This document shows, piece after piece, positions 47,736 to 58,165 of a stretch of DNA of 64,000 bases. The stretch's first letter is position 1. Each line of letters starts with the position of its first letter. The position numbers and the translations under genes were made by a program. This DNA is from Cellvibrio sp. PSBB006 (GTDB lineage: Bacteria; Pseudomonadota; Gammaproteobacteria; Pseudomonadales; Cellvibrionaceae), in assembly GCF_002162135.1 (NCBI RefSeq), contig NZ_CP021382.1, positions 1,116,001-1,180,000 of the forward strand, given 5' to 3'. A model generated the notes under the pieces. The model searched no databases. It saw only the letters and a list, made by a program, of their open reading frames with translations, and had not been told where the DNA came from.

Positions 47736-49175
47736 TTACCATTTTTCAGCGCCGTCGGACCAAAAACCATAAGCATTGCAGTTTCTAACCGGATCAATTA
47801 ACTCCGAGTATTTGAGCTTTATCACTGGACAATCTTCGCGAACTCCATGAGCTAGAATCTTGAAGTCGAGACCATTTGACCTGTATATGTATTGCTGGCT
47901 TCCATTTGTATTATTTCGAGGGTCCCTAGGAAGGGCTTCGATAAAATCAGGCACCAAACCTTCAATCCAATCGACCTTACTTTGTCCCCAATTCGTGTGC
48001 AATCCATCCCACAGATGGCTTTTGGGATATTGACCGTACTTAAGCTTGTATTTCCCCAAAGCGTCTTTAAGCATTTTAAGGTGTGAGACTCTAGTGGCGA
48101 ACAATTGGGAGCCGGTGAGCAAGTATTGCTCAGCTCTTAAATCAGCACTCTGTTCTACTTTAGGTTTATCTAAAATATTCAGATTAATACAATCAGACAG
48201 CCTAATTGAACGCAAGACCGCCCCTTTTTTATTCAGGTGATAATCCGTGTTAAAGAAATATTCAACCTCGAGATTAGATTCTGCGGGGTCGCAAATTACC
48301 TCGAAGCCTCTATCTATCAGATTACTATTCAACGCGGAAACCATTTCTCTAGATTTTCCCGACTTATGTAAGTTGAAGCTTTCATTTCTAATAGTTGCCG
48401 GCCAAGTAAAATAAAGTTTGGCACCCATAGCATTCAATTTATTTGAAAATCTCTTAGCATCTTTATAAAACTCATCAGAAATGTCTGAAGAAGTTAGATA
48501 ATTTCGCGTACGTTCGTTTCGAAAATCCAAAATCTTTTGTATTGCCTTACGATCAACCAGTATGTCACCAAAGCAATTCATTGATTTGTAGTTATATCCC
48601 TGCCACCTTGGACTCTTTGATTCATCGGTAAGACAATAATTCTTCACATTTTCCACACCCAAATATTCGATAGACCCTTCGCCAAATGAGCGTTCTAAGT
48701 AAGAAGAAAGATCCGTGCTCTTAAAGTATTTAAACAGTTCAAACACACCATAAGTCTTTAAATGCTCATAACCCCAACTCTGCATATTGTTAAGTTGCCA
48801 ATCTGTCAGATCATCAGTTCTTGTGTAAAAAACAAATTCCAGTGGCATAATTATTATATCTCCTTCCGAAGCCACTTGTTCGATTTGATCAGCCAGGAAA
48901 TTAAATGTCAGCCCAGCATGCCCAGACATATTAATGATTGGATACCCGGTTTCTTTTGCTATCACTTCAGAGCTTATTCCAAACAGGCTATTTGAACCGC
49001 TAGCAACAATTATTTTTTTTCTACCAATTTTTTCAGCCGAATGAATTTTAACTTTATAAACATCTCGCAGCCAATGCTCAGCTTTTTGATAGCCGCCAAG
49101 TGAAAAATACCATAGCGCAAACCAAGAAAAAAATACTCCCGCAAATGATACAAACAAGGTCACCAAATATTTCAT
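47736..49175 (-). CDS. SGNH hydrolase-like protein fused to a pseudopilin-like domain
   Basis: 479 aa. One N-terminal membrane helix (VTLFVSFAGVFFSWFALWYFSLGG) then a periplasmic SGNH/AlgX-DltD-like domain: block I VASGSNSLFGISSEV (nucleophile Ser), INMSGHAG, and block V DYHLNKKGA (Asp-x-x-His). From about residue 365 a second domain KMLKDALGKYKLKYGQYP, WDGLHTNWG, WIEGLVPDFIEALPRDPRNNT, QYIYRSNGLDFKILAHG, DPVRNCNAYGFW closely matches the lipoprotein at 46592. It follows the MBOAT gene by 2 bp, as DltD, AlgX or PatB proteins do; the expected job is moving an acyl group from the MBOAT protein to a polysaccharide. The fused C-terminal domain is unusual. Confidence 0.8.
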   Translation of the reverse strand: MKYLVTLFVSFAGVFFSWFALWYFSLGGYQKAEHWLRDVYKVKIHSAEKIGRKKIIVASGSNSLFGISSEVIAKETGYPIINMSGHAGLTFNFLADQIEQVASEGDIIIMPLEFVFYTRTDDLTDWQLNNMQSWGYEHLKTYGVFELFKYFKSTDLSSYLERSFGEGSIEYLGVENVKNYCLTDESKSPRWQGYNYKSMNCFGDILVDRKAIQKILDFRNERTRNYLTSSDISDEFYKDAKRFSNKLNAMGAKLYFTWPATIRNESFNLHKSGKSREMVSALNSNLIDRGFEVICDPAESNLEVEYFFNTDYHLNKKGAVLRSIRLSDCINLNILDKPKVEQSADLRAEQYLLTGSQLFATRVSHLKMLKDALGKYKLKYGQYPKSHLWDGLHTNWGQSKVDWIEGLVPDFIEALPRDPRNNTNGSQQYIYRSNGLDFKILAHGVREDCPVIKLKYSELIDPVRNCNAYGFWSDGAEKW

Positions 49176-49177
49176 AA

Positions 49178-50647
49178 TTAGAAATTAAAATAAAGAAATT
49201 GAGATTCGGAAGTCGATTCGTGAAAATAGAGCAGAAAAACAAAAGCAAACATAAGACCCGAAAAAACCATACGACGGAAACTCACACCACCTCTTTGGAA
49301 GTATTCCGATGAATTTCGAAGAGCAAGCACGGAGAATATTGCAACAAAAATAAAAATCAGTTGGATATTAGCTAATAGAAAATTATAAACGGGCAGCACG
49401 AACTTAAAATTTAAAAGCCCAACATAACTTAAGCCACCAACCATCCCGCCTAAGACTTTGGTTGCGTCAGAAAGGCTTTCCGCCCTAAAGAAAACCCAAG
49501 TTACGTTTATGAACATAAATGTCACAAACCAGCCAAGCAGCGGATGCATTCTGCACCCTAGTTCATTCCATAAACGATGAAGGACTAAAGCCGCACCATG
49601 TAACGCCCCCCAAATTACAAACATCCAGCTCGCACCATGCCAAAGGCCGCCAACGAGAAAAGTGGCAAATAAGTTCAAGTAGGTTCGACACCTACCACCC
49701 CGATTTCCCCCCAGGGGAATATATACATAGTCGCGCAAAAAACGGCTTAACGTTATATGCCATCTGCGCCAAAAATCCTGAATGCTTTTAGCCTTGTATG
49801 GGGAGTTGAAATTAATAGGAAGCTTAATATTGAATAATAAGGCTGCCCCTATGGCCATATCCGTATATCCGCTAAAGTCGAAATAAAGCTGAAACGTATA
49901 GCTTAGACTGGTTACCCATGCCTCAACAAAGCCAAGTGGTACCGTGGAATCAAAACCACTATTGGCCCACCTAGCAAACGTATCCGCGATCACAACCTTC
50001 TTAAAAAGTCCCATGGAAAATATAAAAGCACCCAGCGAAATATTCTTATACCTTTTAATCAGATTCCAGCGAGATGCAAACTGAGGCATCATTTCTTTGT
50101 GGTGAACAATGGGGCCAGCGATCAATTGCGGAAAAAATGTAATGAAAAGCATATAATTAACAACATTGTACTCTTGTGTCTCTTTCCTATAGCTATCCAC
50201 TAAATAAGCAATTTGCTGGAATGTAAAAAAGCTAATCGCCAATGGCAATACTACATTTTGCAGCGGAACATCCGCACCAAATACTCCGTTGAAATTAGCA
50301 ATAAAAAAATCTAAATACTTAAAATAAGCGAGCAATCCCACATTAAAAGCCAAACCGAAAACAAGCATTGTCTTTCGGCTGAGAAGCCAATTCATGCCCA
50401 ACATGGTCTGACCATGAGCCATACCTTCAACACTGAGGCTTAGCCTGGTCCCAACAACATAGTTGATTGCCATGGAGATCAAAATTAAAGGCAAGTAGAT
50501 CGGGTTCCACCAACTGTAGAAAAACAAACTAGCTAAAACCAACCAGACTTTTCCTGCAACGATCAGCCTTCTTTGGTTTAAGAAAAAATATACAAAGAAA
50601 GTAATAGGCAGAAAGAATAATATGAATTCGTATGAATTAAATAACAC
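49178..50647 (-). CDS. MBOAT family O-acyltransferase (AlgI/DltB-like)
   Basis: 489 aa polytopic membrane protein with about a dozen hydrophobic segments. Opening MLFNSYEFILFFLPITFFVYF is the standard start of AlgI-type proteins. Conserved LYFDFSGYTDMAIGAALLF, FWRRWHITLSRFLRDYVYIPLGGNRGG and the catalytic His region GLWHGASWMFVIWGALHGA are present. With the periplasmic partner encoded next it would O-acylate the polysaccharide at the membrane. Confidence 0.92.
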   Translation of the reverse strand: MLFNSYEFILFFLPITFFVYFFLNQRRLIVAGKVWLVLASLFFYSWWNPIYLPLILISMAINYVVGTRLSLSVEGMAHGQTMLGMNWLLSRKTMLVFGLAFNVGLLAYFKYLDFFIANFNGVFGADVPLQNVVLPLAISFFTFQQIAYLVDSYRKETQEYNVVNYMLFITFFPQLIAGPIVHHKEMMPQFASRWNLIKRYKNISLGAFIFSMGLFKKVVIADTFARWANSGFDSTVPLGFVEAWVTSLSYTFQLYFDFSGYTDMAIGAALLFNIKLPINFNSPYKAKSIQDFWRRWHITLSRFLRDYVYIPLGGNRGGRCRTYLNLFATFLVGGLWHGASWMFVIWGALHGAALVLHRLWNELGCRMHPLLGWFVTFMFINVTWVFFRAESLSDATKVLGGMVGGLSYVGLLNFKFVLPVYNFLLANIQLIFIFVAIFSVLALRNSSEYFQRGGVSFRRMVFSGLMFAFVFLLYFHESTSESQFLYFNF

Positions 50648-50712
50648 AGATGCATCCGATTAGAATAAGAGCTTTCATGTACACAAAAGGGAGATAAGCT
50701 GTATCTAAAAAT

Positions 50713-51747
50713 TTAGAGCTCTGCAATCTGCCCTATCTCATCCCCGGCTTTTAACCAAATTGCGACCAAAGCAAGAGGTAGGAAGGTAAAGATCACACCC
50801 AGGACTCCATCAATAAAGCCAACAGCAACCATTGCAGCTATAGGCAGCAATATCAATAAATTGATCGCACCGAATAATATTGAAACCGGTTTATGCGCGC
50901 CAAGTTTTCGTGACAGGTACTGGTATGCGTGACTACGGTGCGCCTCATAAAAGGATTTTCCCTTAAATATCCGACGAATAAGAGTGACGGTAGCATCAAC
51001 AATAAAAGCACCAAGCAGAATAATCCAGCCCCAAAACAAGTCCTGGTCAATGTGCGCAGCCATTATAGAAAACAATCCCAGAAGCATTCCAACGAAACCG
51101 CTACCTGCATCCCCCATAAATATTTTTGCAGGAGGAAAATTCCAAATCAAGAAACCGATAGTCGCGGCCAATAGTGAGAGAATTGGCAACTGATCGACTA
51201 AAGTTCTATTATTAGTTAGAAGAAATAAAACCATGCCTCCAAAACAAACCGTGCTCGCTTCAATACCTGCAATACCATCAATACCATCCATAAAATTATA
51301 AAGATTTAGCAGCCAAACCAAATAAATTGCAGCAAGAATATGGCCGAACCAGCCCAGCTCCAAGTCCGCCCCAAATACCTCAATTACAGGAAAGCCACCG
51401 AGCCAATACAATCCCCATGATGCAGCAGAAAAGTGAGCAACCAAACGCCAACGCGCAGCCACATGCCCATGGTCATCAATGAAGCCTGTGACAGCGACAA
51501 TCATTCCAGCACCAACCAACCCGAAAAACATATCGCTTTCTAAAATATCAAAAGCCCATAAAGCCACTATTCCAAATAGAAAACTTAAAACAATGGCCAC
51601 ACCACCACCGCGGGGAGTGGGGACAGAGTGAGAACTACGAGCATTAGGGATATCCACAAGGCTTCGCGCCAATGCATATTTACGTAGTAGGCCCGTCAAA
51701 GCAAAGGCTAGAAATCCTATAAGTAGTAAATAAAACCAAACCATCAT
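50713..51747 (-). CDS. WbpL/WecA-type undecaprenyl-phosphate sugar-1-phosphate transferase
   Basis: 344 aa, 10 or more hydrophobic helices. Starts polysaccharide repeat assembly by moving an N-acetylhexosamine-1-phosphate to undecaprenyl phosphate at the inner face of the inner membrane. Signature parts: RSSHSVPTPRGGGVAI, GFIDDHGHVAARWRL (Asp-Asp), NLYNFMDGIDGIAGIE, FPPAKIFMGDAGSGFVG and the HRSHAYQYL substrate loop. It is closer to WbpL (QuiNAc/FucNAc) than to MraY. The start overlaps the stop of the upstream epimerase gene (ATGATGG), the wbpV-wbpL arrangement. Confidence 0.92.
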   Translation of the reverse strand: MMVWFYLLLIGFLAFALTGLLRKYALARSLVDIPNARSSHSVPTPRGGGVAIVLSFLFGIVALWAFDILESDMFFGLVGAGMIVAVTGFIDDHGHVAARWRLVAHFSAASWGLYWLGGFPVIEVFGADLELGWFGHILAAIYLVWLLNLYNFMDGIDGIAGIEASTVCFGGMVLFLLTNNRTLVDQLPILSLLAATIGFLIWNFPPAKIFMGDAGSGFVGMLLGLFSIMAAHIDQDLFWGWIILLGAFIVDATVTLIRRIFKGKSFYEAHRSHAYQYLSRKLGAHKPVSILFGAINLLILLPIAAMVAVGFIDGVLGVIFTFLPLALVAIWLKAGDEIGQIAEL

Positions 51748-52715
51748 TGCCTCGCATCCAGCAGGAATGCCATTGCAGTTTTTTTCAACTGCTCATCTAC
51801 AGATGCCGGCGGCATCCAACCAAGAAGCTTTTTAGCTTTAGAAATATCGACTTGAAGTGAGCCACAAAGACGCTGAGAGAAATGCTTCTTACCGATCAAT
51901 AATGCCGAGACATCAAGAAGGAGAGAAGGAACTGGAAGCAGGCGCGTGGGACGACCTAAAGCGTCTCCCATACGCCTAAGCAAACTTGTTGTCGATAGAT
52001 CTTCTCCATCACTTACAAAGAAAACCTGATTTGCCGCCGCAGGATGTTTAATGCAGGTTACTACCAGATCAACCAGATTATCCAGCCCAACCAAACTTCG
52101 CCGGTTATCAATGGCGCCCAACGGTAATGGTATCCTCTTATTCAACCAGTTCATCATACTCTTAAAATTTGCTTTAACCCCTGGGCCGTATACCAGAGGC
52201 GGCCTTACAACGACAATCTCCATACCTGTCTCTGCTGCTAACTTAAACAAGGCTTGCTCAGCCTCATACTTAGATATTCCATAAGGGTCCAGAGGAGCAG
52301 CAATGTCAGCCTCAGTAAGCGGGTGACCAGGCACACTCACTTCACCGTTTACCTTAACCGAACTAATAAATATAAATCTCTTCACACCACATTTAGCCGC
52401 TGTTGCAGCCAAGGTTAATGTGTTCGAATAATTTATTTTTCGAAATTCGGTCAATGGGTCCACAACAGCATCATTCATCACATGAACTCGTGCCGCAGTG
52501 TGAACTACAACATCCACGCCAATGAAATGCTCTTCGAATTGCTTGGTCTCTGAAAAATCGGGAACGACCAATGAATATATGCTGGAAAAATCAGCCCATA
52601 TCTCACAGGGTTTCCTCGTAACAGCAAGTACAGACCAATTTGGTGATTCGCTTAATCTTTTTACCAAGGCGCTTCCTACAAAACCATTCGCACCTGTAAT
52701 TGCAATCTGGCTCAT
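51744..52715 (-). CDS. NAD-dependent epimerase/reductase (WbpV/WreQ-like)
   Basis: 323 aa from ATG 52715, which overlaps the upstream stop (ATGA); an ATG at 52727 adds four residues. Extended SDR: GANGFVGSALVKRL, HTAARVHVMND, ISSVKVNGE, catalytic YGISK and VRPPLVYGPGVKANF. Paired with a WbpL-type transferase and a WbpM-type dehydratase in the same locus, it most likely reduces the 4-keto intermediate to UDP-QuiNAc or UDP-FucNAc. The sugar made cannot be read from motifs; plain 4-epimerase activity is the alternative. Confidence 0.82.
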   Translation of the reverse strand: MSQIAITGANGFVGSALVKRLSESPNWSVLAVTRKPCEIWADFSSIYSLVVPDFSETKQFEEHFIGVDVVVHTAARVHVMNDAVVDPLTEFRKINYSNTLTLAATAAKCGVKRFIFISSVKVNGEVSVPGHPLTEADIAAPLDPYGISKYEAEQALFKLAAETGMEIVVVRPPLVYGPGVKANFKSMMNWLNKRIPLPLGAIDNRRSLVGLDNLVDLVVTCIKHPAAANQVFFVSDGEDLSTTSLLRRMGDALGRPTRLLPVPSLLLDVSALLIGKKHFSQRLCGSLQVDISKAKKLLGWMPPASVDEQLKKTAMAFLLDARQ

Positions 52716-53482
52716 TTTTTTTGCCATCTTGATAGACTGATAAACTCCAAAAACTTGAAGGGAATTTTAGTTAGAACAAACACCAAGTTTGTATATAGGC
52801 CATTGTCTTTGCAAGCTTTAACAATCTCACGATTTAGCAATAAGCTGCTCTTAATTCCCGATGTGCTAACACCTCCCTGCCGCATTCTTACAACGACCTT
52901 GTTCATCCAACGGTAATTCAATTTATTCGAATAAAGCATCCGCACAAACATTTCGTAATCTGCAGATATTTTATAATCTAATGAGTACGCACCAACCAAT
53001 TCATAAGCGCTTCGTCTCATGAAAGTTGCCGGGTGAGGGGGCATCCAACCAAATCTTAACTTCCATGACCTGAAATGGCTGGCCCTATATATACGAGTAA
53101 CGGCCTTTGTATCTTCTGCCTTGCAGAAAACAACATCACCATAAATTAAATCAGTTTTTGGAAGGCGCATAAATTGATCAACCAAATAAGCAATAGCGTC
53201 ATTGCTTTCGTAGAAGTCATCGGAATTTAGTATCCCGATAATATCGCCGGTAGCAGCAGCGATGCCTTTATTCATCGCATCATATATCCCCTTGTCCGGC
53301 TCAGATATTATTTTGGCAATCCTTGATGCGTACTCACCAACAATATCCAATGTTCTATCTTTTGATTTCCCATCTACAATAATGTACTCAATGTCTGTAT
53401 GAGTTTGAGACAAAACAGACTCAATAGTATCTCGTATCGTCTTTGCACTGTTAAAGCAAACAGTAATGATGCTAACTTTCAT
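52712..53482 (-). CDS. Family 2 glycosyltransferase
   Basis: 256 aa, cytoplasmic or membrane-associated. GT-A fold: VSIITVCFNSAKTIRDTIESVL, IIVDGKSKDRTLDI, the DxD-like ILNSDDFYE, and the acceptor part GWMPPHPATFMRRSAYEL then ISADYEMFVRM. Same group as WcaE/WcaA-type transferases. Would add one sugar, perhaps rhamnose, fucose or a hexosamine, to the lipid-linked repeat unit. Confidence 0.88.
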   Translation of the reverse strand: MKVSIITVCFNSAKTIRDTIESVLSQTHTDIEYIIVDGKSKDRTLDIVGEYASRIAKIISEPDKGIYDAMNKGIAAATGDIIGILNSDDFYESNDAIAYLVDQFMRLPKTDLIYGDVVFCKAEDTKAVTRIYRASHFRSWKLRFGWMPPHPATFMRRSAYELVGAYSLDYKISADYEMFVRMLYSNKLNYRWMNKVVVRMRQGGVSTSGIKSSLLLNREIVKACKDNGLYTNLVFVLTKIPFKFLEFISLSRWQKK

Positions 53483-53533
53483 GGATATATCCGTTCTGGT
53501 ATACCTACCTAATTAAAGCTATCAGGACCACAA

Positions 53534-54505
53534 TTAAGTCCTAAAGCTATCTTGATTATCGAGGAACCACTGATAAGCGCCACGCAAGCCATCATTTAAA
53601 TTCACACTTGCCTCCCAGCCCAACGATTTCAATCGTGAAACGTCCATCAGTTTACGTGGAGTACCATCGGGTTTAGTCTTATCAAATACCAGTTCGCCTT
53701 TAAAACCAGTAACGCTAGCAATCGTTTCGGCAAGCTCACGGATAGTGCAATCTACACCTGTGCCCACATTAATATGGGAAAGCATGGGTTGAGTATTTGC
53801 CTGATAAACTTCCTTATCCAAATTCATAACATGAACACTTGCCGCAGCCATATCATCTACGTGCAAGAATTCACGCATAGGAGTACCACTACCCCAAATC
53901 ACGATTTGGCTGGCACTCGTAATTACTGCCTCGTGAAAACGACGAATTAACGCTGGAATTACGTGAGAGTTTTCCGGGTGAAAGTTGTCATTAGGCCCAT
54001 ACAAATTGGTGGGCATCACGCTACGATAATCGCGACCACACTGGCGGTTGTAGCTTTCACAAAGCTTTATTCCCGCGATCTTTGCTACGGCATAGGGTTC
54101 ATTGGTTGACTCCAGCACACCGGTAAGCAACGCATCTTCTCGCATAGGTTGATCTGCGAATTTCGGATAAATGCAAGATGATCCTAGAAAGAGTAGTTGC
54201 TGCACCCCTGATCGATGCGCAGCACCTATGATATTTGCTTCGATCATTAAATTTTCGTAAATAAAGTCAGCGGGGTATTCATTATTCGCATGAATTCCTC
54301 CGACTTTTGCCGCAGCTAAATATACTTGTGCGGGCTTTTCTCTTTCGAAGAAAGTATTGACGTCAGCCTGGCTAACCAAATCCAGCTCTGTACGCGAGCA
54401 AGTAAGAATATTGGTATAGCCCAAGGATTCTAACCTGCGAACAATCGCAGAGCCCACCATCCCGCGATGGCCCGCAACGAAAATGGGTTGATTCAATTGA
54501 CTCAT
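53534..54505 (-). CDS. fcl: GDP-L-fucose synthase
   Basis: 323 aa. NADPH-dependent epimerase-reductase converting GDP-4-keto-6-deoxymannose to GDP-L-fucose. N-terminal [32 protein letters not shown], catalytic [15 protein letters not shown], and [30 protein letters not shown] are the family hallmarks. The ATG overlaps the gmd stop, matching its role right after Gmd. Confidence 0.96.
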   Translation of the reverse strand: MSQLNQPIFVAGHRGMVGSAIVRRLESLGYTNILTCSRTELDLVSQADVNTFFEREKPAQVYLAAAKVGGIHANNEYPADFIYENLMIEANIIGAAHRSGVQQLLFLGSSCIYPKFADQPMREDALLTGVLESTNEPYAVAKIAGIKLCESYNRQCGRDYRSVMPTNLYGPNDNFHPENSHVIPALIRRFHEAVITSASQIVIWGSGTPMREFLHVDDMAAASVHVMNLDKEVYQANTQPMLSHINVGTGVDCTIRELAETIASVTGFKGELVFDKTKPDGTPRKLMDVSRLKSLGWEASVNLNDGLRGAYQWFLDNQDSFRT

Positions 54506-55626
54506 GTCCGGCTCTCCACCGATATAGGCAACTCATAACCATGCTTTTTCAGCAGTGCGTGACGCTTGGCGGTTTTAAGGTCTTCCGCTACCATTTCAGC
54601 ACACATTTCCTGAGCAGTAATATGCGGCTCCCAGCCCAATTTTTGTTTGGCTTTAGACGGGTCACCCAAGAGCGTCTCTACCTCTGCCGGTCGGAAGTAA
54701 CGTGGATCAATTTTTACGATAATATCGCCTACTTTTACAGCTGGCGCATCGTCACCCATTACTGCTGCAACAACCGCTACCTCATCAACGCCCTTGCCTT
54801 CGAATCGTAGAGTAATGCCCAGCTCAGCCGCTGACCACTCAATAAACTGACGAACGGAATACTGCATGCCTGTCGCAATAACAAAGTCTTCTGCTTGATC
54901 TTGCTGCAACATCATCCACTGCATACGCACATAATCCTTGGCGTGCCCCCAATCACGAAGTGCATCTATATTACCCATGTACAAACAACTCTCTAAACCT
55001 TGGGCGATATTTGCCAAGCCGCGAGTAATTTTACGCGTTACAAAGGTTTCACCACGACGAGGAGATTCATGATTAAACAAAATTCCGTTACAAGCGTACA
55101 TTCCGTAAGATTCACGGTAGTTAACAGTAATCCAGTAGGAGTACAGTTTGGCCACAGCATAAGGTGATCGAGGATAAAAAGGTGTAGTCTCTTTTTGTGG
55201 AACTTCTTGCACTAAACCATATAGTTCAGAAGTGGACGCTTGATAAAAGCGGGTTTTCTTCTCTAGTCCCAACAGACGAATAGCTTCTAAAATTCGCAGC
55301 GCTCCCATGGCATCTACATCTGCAGTGTACTCTGGTGACTCAAAGCTTACTGCTACGTGAGATTGAGCACCGAGATTGTAAATTTCATCTGGCTGAATTT
55401 GCTGAATAATGCGTGTGAGATTGGATGAATCAGTCAGATCACCATAGTGCAGAATAAAATGTTGGTTCTCTACGTGAGGATCTTCATATATATGATCGAC
55501 GCGCTGTGTATTGAAGAGTGAAGCGCGACGCTTTATCCCATGCACTTCGTAGCCTTTTTCTAAAAGAAATTCGGCTAAATATGAGCCATCCTGCCCTGTA
55601 ATACCGGTAATAAGAGCTTTTTTCAT
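54502..55626 (-). CDS. gmd: GDP-mannose 4,6-dehydratase
   Basis: 374 aa from ATG 55626, with AAGGTG 6 nt upstream; a start at 55647 adds seven residues. [57 protein letters not shown], catalytic [10 protein letters not shown] and [21 protein letters not shown] identify it. An inserted segment around 54700-54760 ([33 protein letters not shown]) contains the usual RPAEVE; the first dozen residues of it resemble the VGxxxVxxDPxYFRP common in Gmd with minor expansion. Makes the precursor of GDP-fucose, GDP-rhamnose or GDP-perosamine; with fcl adjacent, fucose. Confidence 0.96.
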   Translation of the reverse strand: MKKALITGITGQDGSYLAEFLLEKGYEVHGIKRRASLFNTQRVDHIYEDPHVENQHFILHYGDLTDSSNLTRIIQQIQPDEIYNLGAQSHVAVSFESPEYTADVDAMGALRILEAIRLLGLEKKTRFYQASTSELYGLVQEVPQKETTPFYPRSPYAVAKLYSYWITVNYRESYGMYACNGILFNHESPRRGETFVTRKITRGLANIAQGLESCLYMGNIDALRDWGHAKDYVRMQWMMLQQDQAEDFVIATGMQYSVRQFIEWSAAELGITLRFEGKGVDEVAVVAAVMGDDAPAVKVGDIIVKIDPRYFRPAEVETLLGDPSKAKQKLGWEPHITAQEMCAEMVAEDLKTAKRHALLKKHGYELPISVESRT

Positions 55627-55636
55627 AGTATTCACC

Positions 55637-56788
55637 TTAAAAACCAAAAATAGCTTTTTTCATCTTTTCCAGGTGAATTTCCCACTTGAACCTGGTTTCG
55701 TAAATTTTTCTTGAAGCTTTTGAGTATTGCTCAAGTAAATCACTATTCTTTAAAAAAGTCTCAAGTGAGTCTGCAATACTCTCAGGACTTCCATACTCAA
55801 CATAAAGCGCATTTTCATTCTCAACCGTTATATCTGGTATTGATCGATACTTGGTAGTCACTATTGCACAACCATAAGCCATCGCCTCGATTATTGAAAC
55901 GGGCTGTCCTTCAACGTGATACCGTGTAGGCAGCACAAATACTTTTGAATTGAGAAGCAGATTCTTTTTAAAATCACCAGAAACCACTCCGACATAAGTC
56001 ACATAATCCTTCAAGTTCTCCCCTGCAATGCTCTCAGTGAACGACTGCGAATTTTCTTTTATATCAAAGTCAGGAGGGTCATCAGGGCTCCCCATAAATT
56101 GGCCTGCATATGTTAATCTAAAGTTAGCAACACCTCGATCCAACAGGATCTTGACAGCATCCAAAAGGTGATAACAACCTTTGGAATAAATCAAGTTTGA
56201 AAGAAACAAAATTTGAACTACAGAGTTCTTTTCTAAGCCTGAAGAGACATAATCACAATCAAATGTTAATGCATTCTCTACAACCATTATTTTTGAGCTC
56301 AGCGACGGCATGAAGTCATACATTTTAACCAGTGAGTTTCCGAGAACAACTATTGTGCTACTTTTTCTCAAAAAGAATCTCACCAAAACTTTGAGTAACA
56401 TCCCACATGAATAGTAGAAAGTGTCGTAATTTCCGCCTTTTAAATGAACAACAAATCTAGTTTTCCTCGAAAATATCTGCCGGCAAAGCAAAATCATTAG
56501 ATCCCGAAGAAAACCAAACTTTGTTGACCCCTTAGTTAAGTACATTGAATTGATATTGTTCATAAGCAATATCATCACTACTCTAACAACCAGATTAAAT
56601 GTCTCCAAAATTCTGGAAGCACTTACCAGCCCAGTAACATGTTCGTTACCCTTTGGAGCTGTGTTGACATGATATACCCGAATAGGATCAGTTGACTGCT
56701 CACAGAAACTGGCTTTCAATTTTTGAAAGGAAACAGACTGCCCTGTGTAGGGCGGAGGAACCGGACCGATCATTAGTATTTTTTTCAC
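55637..56788 (-). CDS. Family 4 glycosyltransferase
   Basis: 383 aa from GTG 56788. GT-B fold: N-terminal [18 protein letters not shown], later [23 protein letters not shown] and the nucleotide-sugar EX7E region [21 protein letters not shown]. Retaining enzyme of the GT4 type. Its G+C is lower than in the housekeeping genes, like the rest of the locus. It adds a sugar in the repeat unit; donor unknown. Confidence 0.88.
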   Translation of the reverse strand: MKKILMIGPVPPPYTGQSVSFQKLKASFCEQSTDPIRVYHVNTAPKGNEHVTGLVSASRILETFNLVVRVVMILLMNNINSMYLTKGSTKFGFLRDLMILLCRQIFSRKTRFVVHLKGGNYDTFYYSCGMLLKVLVRFFLRKSSTIVVLGNSLVKMYDFMPSLSSKIMVVENALTFDCDYVSSGLEKNSVVQILFLSNLIYSKGCYHLLDAVKILLDRGVANFRLTYAGQFMGSPDDPPDFDIKENSQSFTESIAGENLKDYVTYVGVVSGDFKKNLLLNSKVFVLPTRYHVEGQPVSIIEAMAYGCAIVTTKYRSIPDITVENENALYVEYGSPESIADSLETFLKNSDLLEQYSKASRKIYETRFKWEIHLEKMKKAIFGF

Positions 56789-56863
56789 CTATGTTTAAAC
56801 CTCAAAGTATCTAGTTTCACGCAAACTAAATTGATGATAAAAAAGCCTGTTCAGACGAGGATT

Positions 56864-58138
56864 TTAACGAGAACTGGAACTATGGTCTGGCATTGCGTGA
56901 AAATCTGCCCTTGCCTTCCTTTTCAAAGAACGAAGACACAACTCAACGAACCATCCTATGATAAATATAATCGTCACATAATATAGAAGCCTGCTTGAGC
57001 CCCTGAGATTATATTGAGCCGACATAAAAGCGACCATAACCATGAACAGAACTATAGCTAATCTAAATATCAATGGTAGAGGCTTAGATAACTGTTCCAC
57101 AAAGGCGAAATAGAATCCTAAAATCAAAAAGAAAATGTAGAATCCCATCCCACTCATCAAATACCCTTCCCCTATGGCTGAGTATGGGATGTTCGCTCTC
57201 ACTCTAGAAAACTCGATTACAGCTGCAATATCGATCATAGAACTCGGAAGCGGGTTTACTGCAATCCAAAATAAGCGGCTGTCGTAATGCACCTCCTGCA
57301 GCATAAAGCCCAGGTAAGACGATGAATAGGTAAGCACATAATTTATACCTGATAACAAAAAGCTTACATCGAACTCGCCATCCCAAATATATGAGAGCAT
57401 AGGAACAAGGCCCAACTCTGGGTACATTCTAAACTGGAGCACTACAGCAGATGAAAAAATCGCAAAAACAAAAGCGATTAAAATATAGCCATACCCAATC
57501 TTTCCTCTTTTGAGAAATATAGCTAATCCATGAAAGAAAATTACAAACAGGATAGCCCTAGAAGTGATACCTAGAAGCACCGCATAGTTTATTATGAACG
57601 AAGCAGACCTTAAGAAAGGATTGGCAATAAGCGCTATAGAAAAAGAGCATATCGGCAGGCTAATACGCGCTATAACCATTCCTACAGCGATAACATCTGC
57701 TGGAGCATATTCATTTCGATAGAATATAGCCCCTAACCCGAATGACATTATCAATATGACCGGGGATAAAAGACTAAATAGAAACATACCCGTACTACCA
57801 ACATGCCTTGATAACACGTCCAGTTGTGGAACTTTAAAGCTACTTACATATCGATTAGATCGAGCAAAAAGCCCTCCCCCCAAAAAAAGCCCCACAGAAT
57901 ATACTAAAGCAGCGTAAGAGAATATGCGTACCGACTCTTTGATATACATCACGTCAGTTCGATTAAAGAAATCAAAAGGAACATCTTGACCAAAACTAAA
58001 AATCAGTGTCGAGATGATCGTATATAAGGATACCGCCCCATAAAATAGCGGTAAAAACGAAGCACCGATCAGCCTGCGCCGCAATGAAAAAAAAACCAAG
58101 ACAAAGCTTATGATAACCGCTACGGCACTATATAACAT
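56864..58138 (-). CDS. Wzy-like O-antigen/polysaccharide polymerase (polytopic)
   Basis: 424 aa with about eleven hydrophobic helices and a large loop around residues 260-330 (MYPELGLVPMLSYIWDGEFDV ... YDSRLFWIAVNPLPSSMIDI). There is no strong sequence motif; Wzy proteins are known by topology and context. It sits between a GT4 gene and a pyruvyl-transferase gene in a cluster with a Wzx-like flippase and Wzz proteins and is the only candidate polymerase here. O-antigen ligase is a less likely alternative. Confidence 0.75.
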   Translation of the reverse strand: MLYSAVAVIISFVLVFFSLRRRLIGASFLPLFYGAVSLYTIISTLIFSFGQDVPFDFFNRTDVMYIKESVRIFSYAALVYSVGLFLGGGLFARSNRYVSSFKVPQLDVLSRHVGSTGMFLFSLLSPVILIMSFGLGAIFYRNEYAPADVIAVGMVIARISLPICSFSIALIANPFLRSASFIINYAVLLGITSRAILFVIFFHGLAIFLKRGKIGYGYILIAFVFAIFSSAVVLQFRMYPELGLVPMLSYIWDGEFDVSFLLSGINYVLTYSSSYLGFMLQEVHYDSRLFWIAVNPLPSSMIDIAAVIEFSRVRANIPYSAIGEGYLMSGMGFYIFFLILGFYFAFVEQLSKPLPLIFRLAIVLFMVMVAFMSAQYNLRGSSRLLYYVTIIFIIGWFVELCLRSLKRKARADFHAMPDHSSSSR

Positions 58139-58165
58139 AAATTATCGCTCTATGGGCATGCATAC

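Noticed and set aside
54680..54790. Insertion in gmd as a sign of a frameshift or fusion
   Set aside because: The reading frame is intact, total length is normal for the family (374 aa) and RPAEVE is in place; ordinary loop variation explains it.
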